A DNA stretch of 64,000 bases, taken from positions 16,713 through 80,712 of the forward strand of contig JAVBKS010000022.1 of assembly GCA_031553935.1 (NCBI GenBank), read 5' to 3'. Below, one piece after another: positions 9,255-17,585 of the stretch; position 1 is the stretch's first letter; every line of letters begins with the position of its first letter. The notes beneath the pieces were generated by a model. That model did not search any database and was not told where the DNA came from. It worked only from the letters and a program-made list of their open reading frames with translations. The translations under genes were made by a program, and so were the position numbers. The DNA comes from JAISDD01 sp031553935. Lineage in GTDB: Bacteria; Bacillota; Syntrophomonadia; Syntrophomonadales; Syntrophomonadaceae.

Positions 9255-10568
9255 TTAAAGTAATGTAATTTTTTCTCTTCCTGAATTTATACCCTTGGTT
9301 GCATTGCGAGTATCAAAGATACGTTTTGCATGGTCTACCACCAATTGATAGTCTACATCCGTATGATCAGTTAGTATTAAAACTAAATCCGCCTTATTAA
9401 GAATTTCAGCAGATAAATCAACGGATTCCATCTCCATGCCGTGTTCACTAAATCTCGGAATCATCGGGTCATAATAACTCAAATTGGCTTTCTCTTTAGA
9501 TAATAGTTTCATAACTTCGATTGATGGGGATTCACGCTCATCTTCAATATCTTTTTTATAAGCAACTCCTAACACTAGTATATTAGCATTGGCAGAAGCA
9601 ATCCCTGCGTGCCCCAAAATTCTAAGCGCCTTATCACGGACAAACTCAGGCATTTTCCGATTTATCTCACCAGCAAGATTAATAAAATGAGTATTAAAAT
9701 TAAATTCTTTAGCTTTCCATTCAAGATAATGTGGATCGAGCGGTATGCAGTGGCCTCCGACGCCTGGCCCAGGGTAGAATGGCATAATACCAAATGGTTT
9801 ACTATAGGAGCCATCTAGAACTTCCCATACATTAAGTTCCATTCGATCACAAAGCATTGTGATCTCATTTACTAGGGCAATATTTACCGCCCTAAAAGTA
9901 TTTTCGAATACTTTAGTAAGTTCTGCAGCTTTCGCTGAAGAAACGGCCACAACCTTATCTATGGTTTGCTTGTAGAATTCGTAAGCTACTTCCAAAGAGT
10001 CTTTGCCAACTCCACCAACAACCTTAGTAGTATTTTTTGTAGTGTAGCGCTGGTTACCGGGATCCACTCTCTCTGGTGAGTGTGCTAAGAAATAGTCTAT
10101 TTCAACTGCTAAGCCAGATTTTTTTAAGATCGGCAGCATAATTTCTTCAGTTGTTCCCGGGTAAGTAGTTGATTCTAAGGTTACCAATTGCCCTGCACGC
10201 AAATATGGAGTGATAGCTTCTGTAACTGCTTCTATGTACTGCAAATCTGGAGCTAAATTAATATTAAGCGGTGTTGGTACTGCAATAACAATAACATCCA
10301 TTAAAGGTACCGACGAAAAATCCATGTATGCTTTTATTAAACCTTTTTGGACAATATCGTGTAACTCTTCATCATTAACATCCAATATATAATTTTTGCC
10401 CTGCTGCAACATCGAAACCCTTTCAGGATTGCGGTCAATTCCGATTACCGTATATCCAACCTTGGCTTTCTCAACTGCAAAAGGTAATCCTACATAACCC
10501 AGACCTATTACCCCTACAATCGCACTATGATCATTAATTTTCTGTAGTAATCCAGCTTTTGGATTCAT
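9255..10568 (-). CDS. Nucleotide-sugar dehydrogenase, WbpA-like UDP-GlcNAc 6-dehydrogenase
   Basis: 437 residues of the UDP-glucose/GDP-mannose dehydrogenase family. The NAD motif VIGLGYVGLPFAVEKA lies at about 19-35; the middle domain has SPERVDPGN; the catalytic-Cys motif PGPGVGGHCIPLDP lies near 255-268; the C-terminal UDP-binding domain contains VLGVAYKKDIEDERESPS. It oxidises C6 of UDP-GlcNAc in two NAD-dependent steps to UDP-GlcNAcA, the first reaction of the wbp-like set encoded just downstream. It could instead act on another UDP- or GDP-sugar, but the WbpB/D/E-like neighbours argue for UDP-GlcNAc. Confidence 0.85.
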   Translation of the reverse strand: MNPKAGLLQKINDHSAIVGVIGLGYVGLPFAVEKAKVGYTVIGIDRNPERVSMLQQGKNYILDVNDEELHDIVQKGLIKAYMDFSSVPLMDVIVIAVPTPLNINLAPDLQYIEAVTEAITPYLRAGQLVTLESTTYPGTTEEIMLPILKKSGLAVEIDYFLAHSPERVDPGNQRYTTKNTTKVVGGVGKDSLEVAYEFYKQTIDKVVAVSSAKAAELTKVFENTFRAVNIALVNEITMLCDRMELNVWEVLDGSYSKPFGIMPFYPGPGVGGHCIPLDPHYLEWKAKEFNFNTHFINLAGEINRKMPEFVRDKALRILGHAGIASANANILVLGVAYKKDIEDERESPSIEVMKLLSKEKANLSYYDPMIPRFSEHGMEMESVDLSAEILNKADLVLILTDHTDVDYQLVVDHAKRIFDTRNATKGINSGREKITLL

Positions 10569-10605
10569 ATTATGTATTCCACTCCTTATATTATTAAACA
10601 GATTA

Positions 10606-12441
10606 TCAAACTGCTATGGTTCTTTCTCCTTGGTATTCAGGAATTAATGTTATTATGAGATTAATAATTTCATTTTGACTGATTTGCTTTTGCTTGGTTA
10701 TATTAATGACCGTTGAACCTATATTAACATAGTTGCTGTCAATTTCTTTTCGAGAGATGAAAATTCTTTGATGCTTAGTCGCGGCCATTTCTTCTTTGTC
10801 AGTAAAAAGTTCTTCAAACAGCTTCTCACCTGGCCTAATTCCAGAGTAGATTATCTCTATTTCAGTACCTGGTTCAAATCCAGCTAAGCGTATTAGGTCC
10901 TTAGCAAGATCCTCAATCACAACCGGTTCACCCATATCTAGAACAAATATTTCGCCACCTTCCGCCATTGCTCCTGCTTGAATCATTAATTGGACTGCTT
11001 CGGGAATGGTCATAAAATACCTCTTCATTTCAGGATGAGTAATCGTTACCGGCCCTCCGGAATTAATCTGCCTCATAAATATTGGTATAACACTACCTCT
11101 GCTGCCTAGAACATTTCCGAATCTCACCGAGGCAAACTTGGTATCGCTGATTCTATTGATATCCTTAACTATTAATTCAGCGATTCTCTTACTTGCTCCC
11201 ATAATGCTGGTTGGATTTACTGCTTTATCAGTAGATACTTGAATAAATGTCTGCACTTTATACTTATCAGCCAAATCGGCAACATTTCTGGTACCAATAA
11301 TATTGTTGGTAAAAGCCTCTTCCGGGTATCTTTCCATCATCGGTACATGCTTGAATGCAGCTGCGTGAAATACCAGCTGTGGTCTATAATTAATGAAAAC
11401 AGACTCCATTTTGCTATAGTCTCTGATGTCAGCAAGAACAGGGATCACTGGGGCTGTATTTTTACTCACTAGCTCAATTTCGATTTCATACAGATTGTTT
11501 TCGCTACTATCTAGAAGTATTAGCTGCCTTGGTGAAAAATTTGCTAATTGCCTGCACAGCTCTGATCCTATTGATCCGCCTGCTCCGGTTACTAACACGG
11601 TTTTGTTCCCCACATATTTTGCCATCTCATCTAAATCAACTTGCACCGCTTCTCTTCTAAGTAAATCTTCCATCTGAATATCTCTAAGACTATGCACGAG
11701 CCCCTTTTTGCTGAGATCATATATACCCGGCAAAATCCGTATCCGTGCCGATGTTTGCTTACATGTTTCTATTATCTCTCGCAGTTCCTTGCCGGTTATT
11801 GAAGGCATTGCGATGATTATTTCGTCAATATGAAGATCAATTACTAACCCAGGTATCTTCGCGCAATTGCCTAGAACAGGTATTCCGCCTAAGATCATAT
11901 TGTTTTTCGACGGATCATCATCAACAAGTCCAATAACTTTCATCTTCAGCTGTGGATTGTTATGCATCTCTCGCACCAGAACTGCGCCGGCATCGCCAGC
12001 TCCGACTATTAATACCCAATGACTATGCTTTGATTCCCTCAAGTGCAAATAGTAGTCATGGGCGAAGCGCCAAAACAAACGCGGAATTCCGACAAATATT
12101 GTCATAAACACCCAGGCAATAATATAAATGCTTAGCGGATATTCAAGCAAAGAAAACAATTGCGTAATCAATACTATCAGAAGACAGCTAATTGTTGTTG
12201 ACTTTACAATCAGCAATAACTCATCAAGACTTGCGTATTCCCATATACGATGATATAACTTGCTTATAATAAAAACTAAGAGGGGAATAAATGTGCATAT
12301 CGGCACCATATGCAGTGCCCCGGTTTCTAATACCGCTGGTATTTGGCCTTCGTATTTAAGTAATAGTGCTATAATAAAAGCTAAGTTAACTGAAACAGCA
12401 TCTATAATTAGTAAGATTACTGCTCTTCGTATGCTGCTCAA
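10606..12441 (-). CDS. Membrane-bound nucleotide-sugar 4,6-dehydratase (CapD/WbpM/PglF family)
   Basis: 611 residues, TTG start after GGAGGTAAGG. Four hydrophobic segments fill the first 130 residues. A CoA-binding-like Rossmann domain follows (VGAGDAGAVLVREM near 150), then the SDR catalytic domain with VTGAGGSIGSEL near 285 and STDKAVNPTSIMGASK near 395. The usual SDR Tyr of YxxxK is Met here, as in the long membrane-bound dehydratases. The family converts UDP-GlcNAc to a 4-keto-6-deoxy sugar, the precursor of QuiNAc or FucNAc residues. Its place between the BY-kinase and the wbpA-like gene suggests it makes a second sugar of the repeat unit or the first lipid-linked one. Confidence 0.9.
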   Translation of the reverse strand: MSSIRRAVILLIIDAVSVNLAFIIALLLKYEGQIPAVLETGALHMVPICTFIPLLVFIISKLYHRIWEYASLDELLLIVKSTTISCLLIVLITQLFSLLEYPLSIYIIAWVFMTIFVGIPRLFWRFAHDYYLHLRESKHSHWVLIVGAGDAGAVLVREMHNNPQLKMKVIGLVDDDPSKNNMILGGIPVLGNCAKIPGLVIDLHIDEIIIAMPSITGKELREIIETCKQTSARIRILPGIYDLSKKGLVHSLRDIQMEDLLRREAVQVDLDEMAKYVGNKTVLVTGAGGSIGSELCRQLANFSPRQLILLDSSENNLYEIEIELVSKNTAPVIPVLADIRDYSKMESVFINYRPQLVFHAAAFKHVPMMERYPEEAFTNNIIGTRNVADLADKYKVQTFIQVSTDKAVNPTSIMGASKRIAELIVKDINRISDTKFASVRFGNVLGSRGSVIPIFMRQINSGGPVTITHPEMKRYFMTIPEAVQLMIQAGAMAEGGEIFVLDMGEPVVIEDLAKDLIRLAGFEPGTEIEIIYSGIRPGEKLFEELFTDKEEMAATKHQRIFISRKEIDSNYVNIGSTVINITKQKQISQNEIINLIITLIPEYQGERTIAV

Positions 12442-12456
12442 TTCCTTACCTCCAAA

Positions 12457-13191
12457 CTACTTCAGGTTCCCAAAAACACTCTCTGCTTCATCGATATAAG
12501 GTTCATGGTAGAACTTATTCTCACTCGTTACCTTATTGAGAATCACTCCCAGGATATTGGCATTTGCTCGCTCCAATTGCTCTATGGTCGCCTTTGCTAG
12601 TTTTGTCTTAGTAGAGGTAGCGGTAATCATCAAGATGACTCCATCAGCTTGTGAGGCCAATAGAGACGTATCCGCTACTGCCAGAACCGGAGGCGCATCA
12701 ATAAATACATAATCATATTCATCTAAAACTGCCTTAAAGAAGGCCTTCGTATAAACATTTCCCAACAATTCTGAAGGGTTAGGCGGAATCGGACCACTGG
12801 TAACAACTAAAAGATTCTCTATTACTTCTCTGTGCCCAACTTCTTCAATTGTGATCTTTTCTAATAAGCAGTTTGTAAGGCCTTGATGGTTAGGGATTCC
12901 AAATATATGATGCAAAACCGGCTTACGTAGATCACAGTCGAATAGGACTGTCTTGTTTCCCGCTAAGGCAAAGGAAACTGCAATATTTGCTATTGAAGTC
13001 GATTTTCCATCTTGGGGACTGCAGCTGGTCATTAGTATTGATCTGCAATTACCCTGAGCTGCTGCAAAACCGATATTCGTGCGTAGAGTTCTATATGCTT
13101 CTGCTACTTGAGAATTCGGGCTAATATTCGTGATCAATACATCATCATAGTATTGGTCACTAACTTTATTCTTTTTCTTATTTCGAAGCAC
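12457..13191 (-). CDS. BY-family tyrosine kinase/autokinase (CpsD/YwqD-like)
   Basis: About 244 residues. Walker A (SPQDGKSTSIANIA near 60), Walker A' (VLFDCDLRKP near 85) and Walker B (YVFIDAPPVLAVAD near 163) are in the arrangement specific to bacterial tyrosine kinases. The C-terminal tail has only a small Tyr cluster (FYHEPY), shorter than in CpsD/Wzc. A TTG at 13200 abuts AAGGAG directly; the GTG at 13191 has proper spacing and is preferred. The reading frame overlaps the end of the Wzz-like gene, as in the split Gram-positive cpsC-cpsD pairs, where the membrane protein activates the kinase to control polymer length. Confidence 0.85.
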   Translation of the reverse strand: MLRNKKKNKVSDQYYDDVLITNISPNSQVAEAYRTLRTNIGFAAAQGNCRSILMTSCSPQDGKSTSIANIAVSFALAGNKTVLFDCDLRKPVLHHIFGIPNHQGLTNCLLEKITIEEVGHREVIENLLVVTSGPIPPNPSELLGNVYTKAFFKAVLDEYDYVFIDAPPVLAVADTSLLASQADGVILMITATSTKTKLAKATIEQLERANANILGVILNKVTSENKFYHEPYIDEAESVFGNLK

Positions 13192-14530
13192 TATCTTCAA
13201 CTCCTTGATTCATAATGGTAGACATTGCAAGTTTTGGCATAACTCCGATTACCGGTAGTCCCAATCTATTTTCTATATCCTCAGGAGTTTTTAACGTATT
13301 GTCATAGAGCTCAATTACAAATGCAAGCATTGTAAATGATACAAACCCCAACACGATTGACAATGCAATATTTAGTTTTTTATTCGGTTTTACCGGAGAG
13401 GTAGGTACAGAAGCTTCTGAAAGCACTACTATGCTTGTATCACCAAAATCAATTGACTTCGTAATCTGGGTCTCCATACTTTTCTTCCCGAGTGTATCTG
13501 AGGTTTCTTGTAATCGATTTAATTCTCTTTGAAAAGTTTCTTGTTGAGTTCGTTTGCCAGTTAATTCTGCTTGTAATTGGGCAACTTCCGGATCAAGTTT
13601 GTTTACAAGTGTTACTAATGAATCATATTCTCCTTGCTTTTCGGCTAAGGTCGCTTTGCGATTGGCAATCTGCTCCGAAAGTGTTAAATAAACCCTATTG
13701 GTCTCTTGAGCTTCTTCTGTTGATCCACTATAATTCTTTCTTTCGATAGTATTGAATTGCGGCGTTTCCGACAATTCTTTCTGCATTATTTCCAACCCAT
13801 TATTAAGTTGCTTAATCTCCACCTCAATCATTTGCAGCCTGGCATCATATTTAATTAAGTCCGCCGATTTACTCTTGAGTTCAACATCAAGAATTGCTAC
13901 CCCCCGAGGTTGGCTTTGGAAATCTTGCATTGCTGCATTTGCTTTCGCCAACTCCGCATCGGTTTTTTCTTTTTGCTGATCTAAAAATGTTACTGATCTT
14001 GCCAGTTGCTCTTGATTTTGCTCAGTAGTCATTTTAAGATATTCTGCCGTGATTGTGTTGGCAATTTCCGCCACCATTGTTTGATTAGTGTGATTAACTA
14101 CAATATCTATTAGATTCGTATCCTTTAAAGCAGTTGCTGATATCATTCCTGAAAGCCCACTTACATTAGTTCCACCCTGACCTAGTTTCTCACCAACTCT
14201 TTTTAACAGGGTCGGACTCTTAAGTTGATTAACATAAGTATTCATCGTCCACACAGGAATACTCGTCACATTATTTACAACTGTTTCTAGATTACCGCTG
14301 AATGACGGCCTTGTTCCCAGTGTTTGGGAGGCTTGATTTATCATTATCGTTGTTTTAGCCTGATACACTGGAGTCACGAAATATGTAGTAACTAGCCACA
14401 CTGTTACTACAGTAAGCACTGTCATAATAATTATGAGTGTACTCCATTTCCTCAAAATATAGAATATCTCATTGAGATCTATGCTCACTTCATCTTCATT
14501 AGTCTTAGTGTTGAAATTATTCTGAGACAA
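13178..14530 (-). CDS. Wzz/YveK-type polysaccharide chain-length protein
   Basis: 450 residues, TTG start seven bases after AAGGAG. One membrane segment lies near residues 30-52 and a second near 395-415, where the Pro-rich VPTSPVKPNKKLN precedes it, as in all Wzz/CpsC proteins. Between them is a long coiled-coil region (about 170-345, rich in Gln, Glu and Lys) that is extended compared with the short CpsC type. It would be the membrane adaptor of the kinase encoded by the overlapping downstream gene and set chain length during export. It is the first gene of the operon after the promoter proposed at 14578-14606. Confidence 0.85.
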   Translation of the reverse strand: MSQNNFNTKTNEDEVSIDLNEIFYILRKWSTLIIIMTVLTVVTVWLVTTYFVTPVYQAKTTIMINQASQTLGTRPSFSGNLETVVNNVTSIPVWTMNTYVNQLKSPTLLKRVGEKLGQGGTNVSGLSGMISATALKDTNLIDIVVNHTNQTMVAEIANTITAEYLKMTTEQNQEQLARSVTFLDQQKEKTDAELAKANAAMQDFQSQPRGVAILDVELKSKSADLIKYDARLQMIEVEIKQLNNGLEIMQKELSETPQFNTIERKNYSGSTEEAQETNRVYLTLSEQIANRKATLAEKQGEYDSLVTLVNKLDPEVAQLQAELTGKRTQQETFQRELNRLQETSDTLGKKSMETQITKSIDFGDTSIVVLSEASVPTSPVKPNKKLNIALSIVLGFVSFTMLAFVIELYDNTLKTPEDIENRLGLPVIGVMPKLAMSTIMNQGVEDSASK

Positions 14531-14577
14531 TTCGTTTCTCCTTCCTAATCCAGTTAACCCATAAAATAATATCGTAT

Positions 14578-14606
14578 ATTATTCAAAACTGTAGAGTATT
14601 TTTCAA
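14578..14606 (-). promoter_or_regulatory. Candidate sigma-A promoter of the exopolysaccharide operon
   Basis: On the minus strand, TTGAAA (14606-14601) and AATAAT (14583-14578) are separated by 17 bases, about 50 nt upstream of the Wzz-like start. No competing gene or riboswitch was recognised in the rest of the 212-nt gap up to 14743. The match is good but the surrounding DNA is AT-rich, so chance matches are possible. Confidence 0.45.
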
Positions 14607-14742
14607 TTGTATTCGCTTGCGTTAACTTGCCTTATCAAAATATCAAATTTAAAATTTCTACAACTTAGATCATAATTCCTGCAACTATTGAAATATTTTA
14701 TGGATTATTGTCCTATAAAACGAAATATTGGCAATAATTTCC

Positions 14743-15240
14743 TTATATTTGTCTAAGCATATCTCTTCTTCTTTTCCGTAATTTTATTCCTAACGCCACA
14801 TTAGCAAATATCAGAAAACCAATGAGGTCAACGAATACATCTTCAATAATACCCGTTCTGCCCCCGGTTGAACTTTGCATGTATTCGTCCAAACATGCCA
14901 CCAGAAATAACAGCCCGCCGCTGAATAGAACCGCATATGTTATCTTGAATCTGAATTCCGAAAACATAATTATCAGACTCAGTCCAAATATCCCATATAG
15001 AATTACATGGGCTGCCTTTCTCAGCATAAATTGGATAAACCTGGTTGTGTCTGCTCTGTTATCTATAACCCTATTGTGATATATAAACTTCATATGTGGC
15101 ATATCTCTAACTAAGGACAAAACCTGGGGGTACTTATTAATAACAGGTGCAAGATCCTGCTTATCAGAGGTTTGATTGGAAAATATAGTTATCGCAATTA
15201 ATAGAAGTAATGGCGAGAGTACTCTCAGATCAAGTTTCAT
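14743..15240 (-). CDS. VanZ-like membrane protein
   Basis: 165 residues with four hydrophobic segments. The VanZ signature is visible: FMLRKAAHVILYGIFGLS near 90-107 and CLDEYMQSSTGGRTG followed by EDVFVDLIG near 125-145, giving the conserved Arg-Lys-x-x-H, Asp-Glu-x-x-Q and Arg/Asp positions. VanZ proteins are small membrane proteins of unclear chemistry, linked to teicoplanin tolerance and to envelope polymer loci. It is 25 nt downstream of the anchored hypothetical gene and probably in one transcript with it. Confidence 0.85.
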   Translation of the reverse strand: MKLDLRVLSPLLLLIAITIFSNQTSDKQDLAPVINKYPQVLSLVRDMPHMKFIYHNRVIDNRADTTRFIQFMLRKAAHVILYGIFGLSLIIMFSEFRFKITYAVLFSGGLLFLVACLDEYMQSSTGGRTGIIEDVFVDLIGFLIFANVALGIKLRKRRRDMLRQI

Positions 15241-15265
15241 AAAACATTCCTTACTGGCTTATCGG

Positions 15266-15820
15266 TTATAGTGAGATATTCTTGCCATATTTGCTGCCCA
15301 TTTCTTTTAAGGCTTCCAAGTCCTCTGGGGTTAACCTGGATTGAAGAAGTTCCTTGGCTTTCTTGACTTCTTCTGGATCCTTTTTGGGACTGTTGCCAAC
15401 TTTGTATAACCAGTTTATTTCTTGCATACTCAGGCGCTTCATTAATATTGCTCCAGCTGAGAGCATGTCTTTCTTTTCTACTGGCTTTTGGACGCTCTCA
15501 TTTATTTGCTGCACTGCTTGTTCTTTTTCAGCTTCTGTCATATTTTCTAGTGGCGGCAGTTCAGCAGAATTGGAGGATAAGATTCCGGTTGAGCTAGGAT
15601 TATTCTTATTGCCAGTATTTGTACCCGCAACATTATTGCTGCCAATTGGCTGGTTAGTTCCGCTTTGTTGTTGCTCGACTTGCTCAACCAAGTCATAGAG
15701 CATTGCCATTTTATCAAAATTCTCAGTTGCTGTTGTGAGCATTTTATTAATAAACAAACCGCCAAACAATAAGAGATTAATTGATACTCCGATGATGATA
15801 AACAGCTTAGTCCTACTCAT
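15266..15820 (-). CDS. Membrane-anchored protein of unknown function
   Basis: 184 residues. One N-terminal membrane segment (about 5-27) is followed by a low-complexity Asn/Ser/Gly-rich linker (52-85) and a charged C-terminal half. The pattern MSAQEINWL-like (LSMQEINWLYKVG near 130) plus LTPEDLEALKEMGSKYG near 165 looks like a small helical domain. No family recognised. The orientation predicts an extracytoplasmic C-terminal part. It sits between an SLH-protein gene and the VanZ-like gene with short gaps, so a role at the cell surface is inferred only from position and topology. Confidence 0.7.
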   Translation of the reverse strand: MSRTKLFIIIGVSINLLLFGGLFINKMLTTATENFDKMAMLYDLVEQVEQQQSGTNQPIGSNNVAGTNTGNKNNPSSTGILSSNSAELPPLENMTEAEKEQAVQQINESVQKPVEKKDMLSAGAILMKRLSMQEINWLYKVGNSPKKDPEEVKKAKELLQSRLTPEDLEALKEMGSKYGKNISL

Positions 15821-15854
15821 CTATTGGCACCCCCTTGCTAATAACAAACATTTA

Positions 15855-17429
15855 CTATTTTATGTTGCAGCGCACCAACATTGCTACTGCTTCTGCTCTG
15901 GTAGCATAATCCCTAGGGTCGAAGTTACCATTAGTCCTACCATTAATTATCCCAAGGCCTGACATAATACTTACCGATGGCTGTGCCCATACTGCTATAT
16001 CGTCTTTATCCTTAAATCTTTCTAAATTATTAGTTGTGGATTGCGAACTCATATTAATGCCTTTGTATTTCAGGGCTCTGTCCAGCATTACGGCCATTTG
16101 TTCTCTGGTTATGTTACTTTCCGGTTCCATTTTACTTGGGCTTAAGCCGCTAATAAGACCAATATTTACGGCCCTTTGCAAGCTATCATAGTACCAGGAA
16201 CCCTTTACAACATCTTGATGCTTTAGGACTACTCCATAAGCTGGTGGAATTTCTAAGGCTCTAACTAGAATGGCAGCAAATTCTGCTCGCTTTATACTAC
16301 GGTCAGGGGCGAAGATACTTGCACTAATACCACTTATCCATCCCCATTCAGAAACTTGCCTAATATCTTGCTCTGCCCAATGTCCTATTATATCAGTGAA
16401 TCTCGAACTATTAACTGGATTTTGTTTAGCTAATTCGGCGACAACAGTAAATTTGCCCAATTCCTGACTTGATGACAATAGGCTATAGTTGTTTACATTA
16501 GAAGAAGACTCCTTAATTTCCCATTTTTTGGACATTTCGTTAAATGCAAATACTGAAAGTGTTTTTTCATTTACACCCCTAAGACTGTCTGGGTTATAAA
16601 AGATGCTTACATTTGCAGCCTTCAATAGACTTACTGCTTTATTGTCTTTGTCTTTAATTGTAATATCGACGAACGGACTTATGACCCTTTGTTCAGTTAT
16701 TACTTTGAAGTTCTGGTCTTGGCTTGCGCCTGCAACAGTAATTGTCAAATAGTTGCCATTGGCAATCTTGGGTATTGCCAGCTCTGGAAAGGTTATTACT
16801 GCTAGTCCGAATTTTAATTCTAGAACTTTCGCGGCATCATTGATCTTATTAATAGCAGTGTCTAGTAATGTAAAAGAGGATCCGGTTGTCATTAATTTGA
16901 TCACTGTTGAACCTGAGCGTATTTGTTTATCAACTTCATCAATTTCCTGGTTGTTCGAATCAGATCCGCCCTTGGGTGAATTCTCGGTATTTTTTGGCGG
17001 CTCAGGTTTGCCTAAAACAATGGCTTTTACGGAATTGTATATAGGTACGAGTTCGGAAGGAAATACTTCGTTTCGTAAGTCAGAAACAATGTTCGGAAAA
17101 GTAGCGCCTATAATTATTGCTAAATCCATATGATCAGCTACATTATCTTTAAGTGCTGCGAGCATAATTACATCGAAATTATTTTCATTTATACCCTTAG
17201 CAGTCGCGTCCGCTTCAATATCCGTTAAGAAAGCTTTTATCTGAGCTTCAGTTGCCCCAGCAGCTCTAAGCTCATTGATAAAACCGGGATAATCATTCAC
17301 TAATACATCATAACTAGTTCTTGTTGCCGCCTTTAGTGGTTCTATGTATGTTGATAACAATGACATTATCATTGCCAAAATCAGCGCGAATCCCAAAAAT
17401 CGTCTAAAGTGTTTTAATCGTAGAGACAT
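15855..17429 (-). CDS. S-layer-homology (SLH) domain surface protein
   Basis: 524 residues with a signal peptide (basic start, hydrophobic core about 12-30). A Gln/Ser/Asn-rich linker sits near 150-165. The C-terminal third holds three SLH repeats: FTDIIGHWAEQDIRQVSEWG near 345, HQDVVKGSWYYDSLQRAVNIG near 405 and FKDKDDIAVWAQPSVSIM near 470. Each carries an Arg-Ala-Glu- or Arg-Glu-Gln-containing helix (KRAEFAAILVRAL, TREQMAVMLDRAL, TRAEAVAMLVR). SLH triplets bind pyruvylated secondary cell-wall polymer. The middle part has no catalytic motif that I recognise. The gene is followed by the anchored hypothetical and VanZ-like genes. Confidence 0.85.
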   Translation of the reverse strand: MSLRLKHFRRFLGFALILAMIMSLLSTYIEPLKAATRTSYDVLVNDYPGFINELRAAGATEAQIKAFLTDIEADATAKGINENNFDVIMLAALKDNVADHMDLAIIIGATFPNIVSDLRNEVFPSELVPIYNSVKAIVLGKPEPPKNTENSPKGGSDSNNQEIDEVDKQIRSGSTVIKLMTTGSSFTLLDTAINKINDAAKVLELKFGLAVITFPELAIPKIANGNYLTITVAGASQDQNFKVITEQRVISPFVDITIKDKDNKAVSLLKAANVSIFYNPDSLRGVNEKTLSVFAFNEMSKKWEIKESSSNVNNYSLLSSSQELGKFTVVAELAKQNPVNSSRFTDIIGHWAEQDIRQVSEWGWISGISASIFAPDRSIKRAEFAAILVRALEIPPAYGVVLKHQDVVKGSWYYDSLQRAVNIGLISGLSPSKMEPESNITREQMAVMLDRALKYKGINMSSQSTTNNLERFKDKDDIAVWAQPSVSIMSGLGIINGRTNGNFDPRDYATRAEAVAMLVRCNIK

Positions 17430-17521
17430 ATTACCTTTTCCCTTTCAGTCAATTCAATCTTAACAAACCAATAATAGTTTATCATAATCTAGCTGGGAAA
17501 AGAACCGCTATTAAATTTAAT

Positions 17522-17555
17522 AGCCTCCCTCATTAGTAAACTATCAAGGGAGGCT
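17522..17555 (-). terminator. Hairpin after the large SLH gene (weak terminator or attenuator)
   Basis: AGCCTCCCT (17522-17530) and AGGGAGGCT (17547-17555) form a perfect 9-bp stem with a 16-nt loop, 30 nt after the stop of the large SLH gene. The base run after the stem on the minus strand is ATTAAATTTAAT, not a true T-tract, so read-through into the smaller SLH gene is possible. Confidence 0.5.
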
Positions 17556-17585
17556 AAAAATCAACTATTTAATTCTTAAGGCTTA

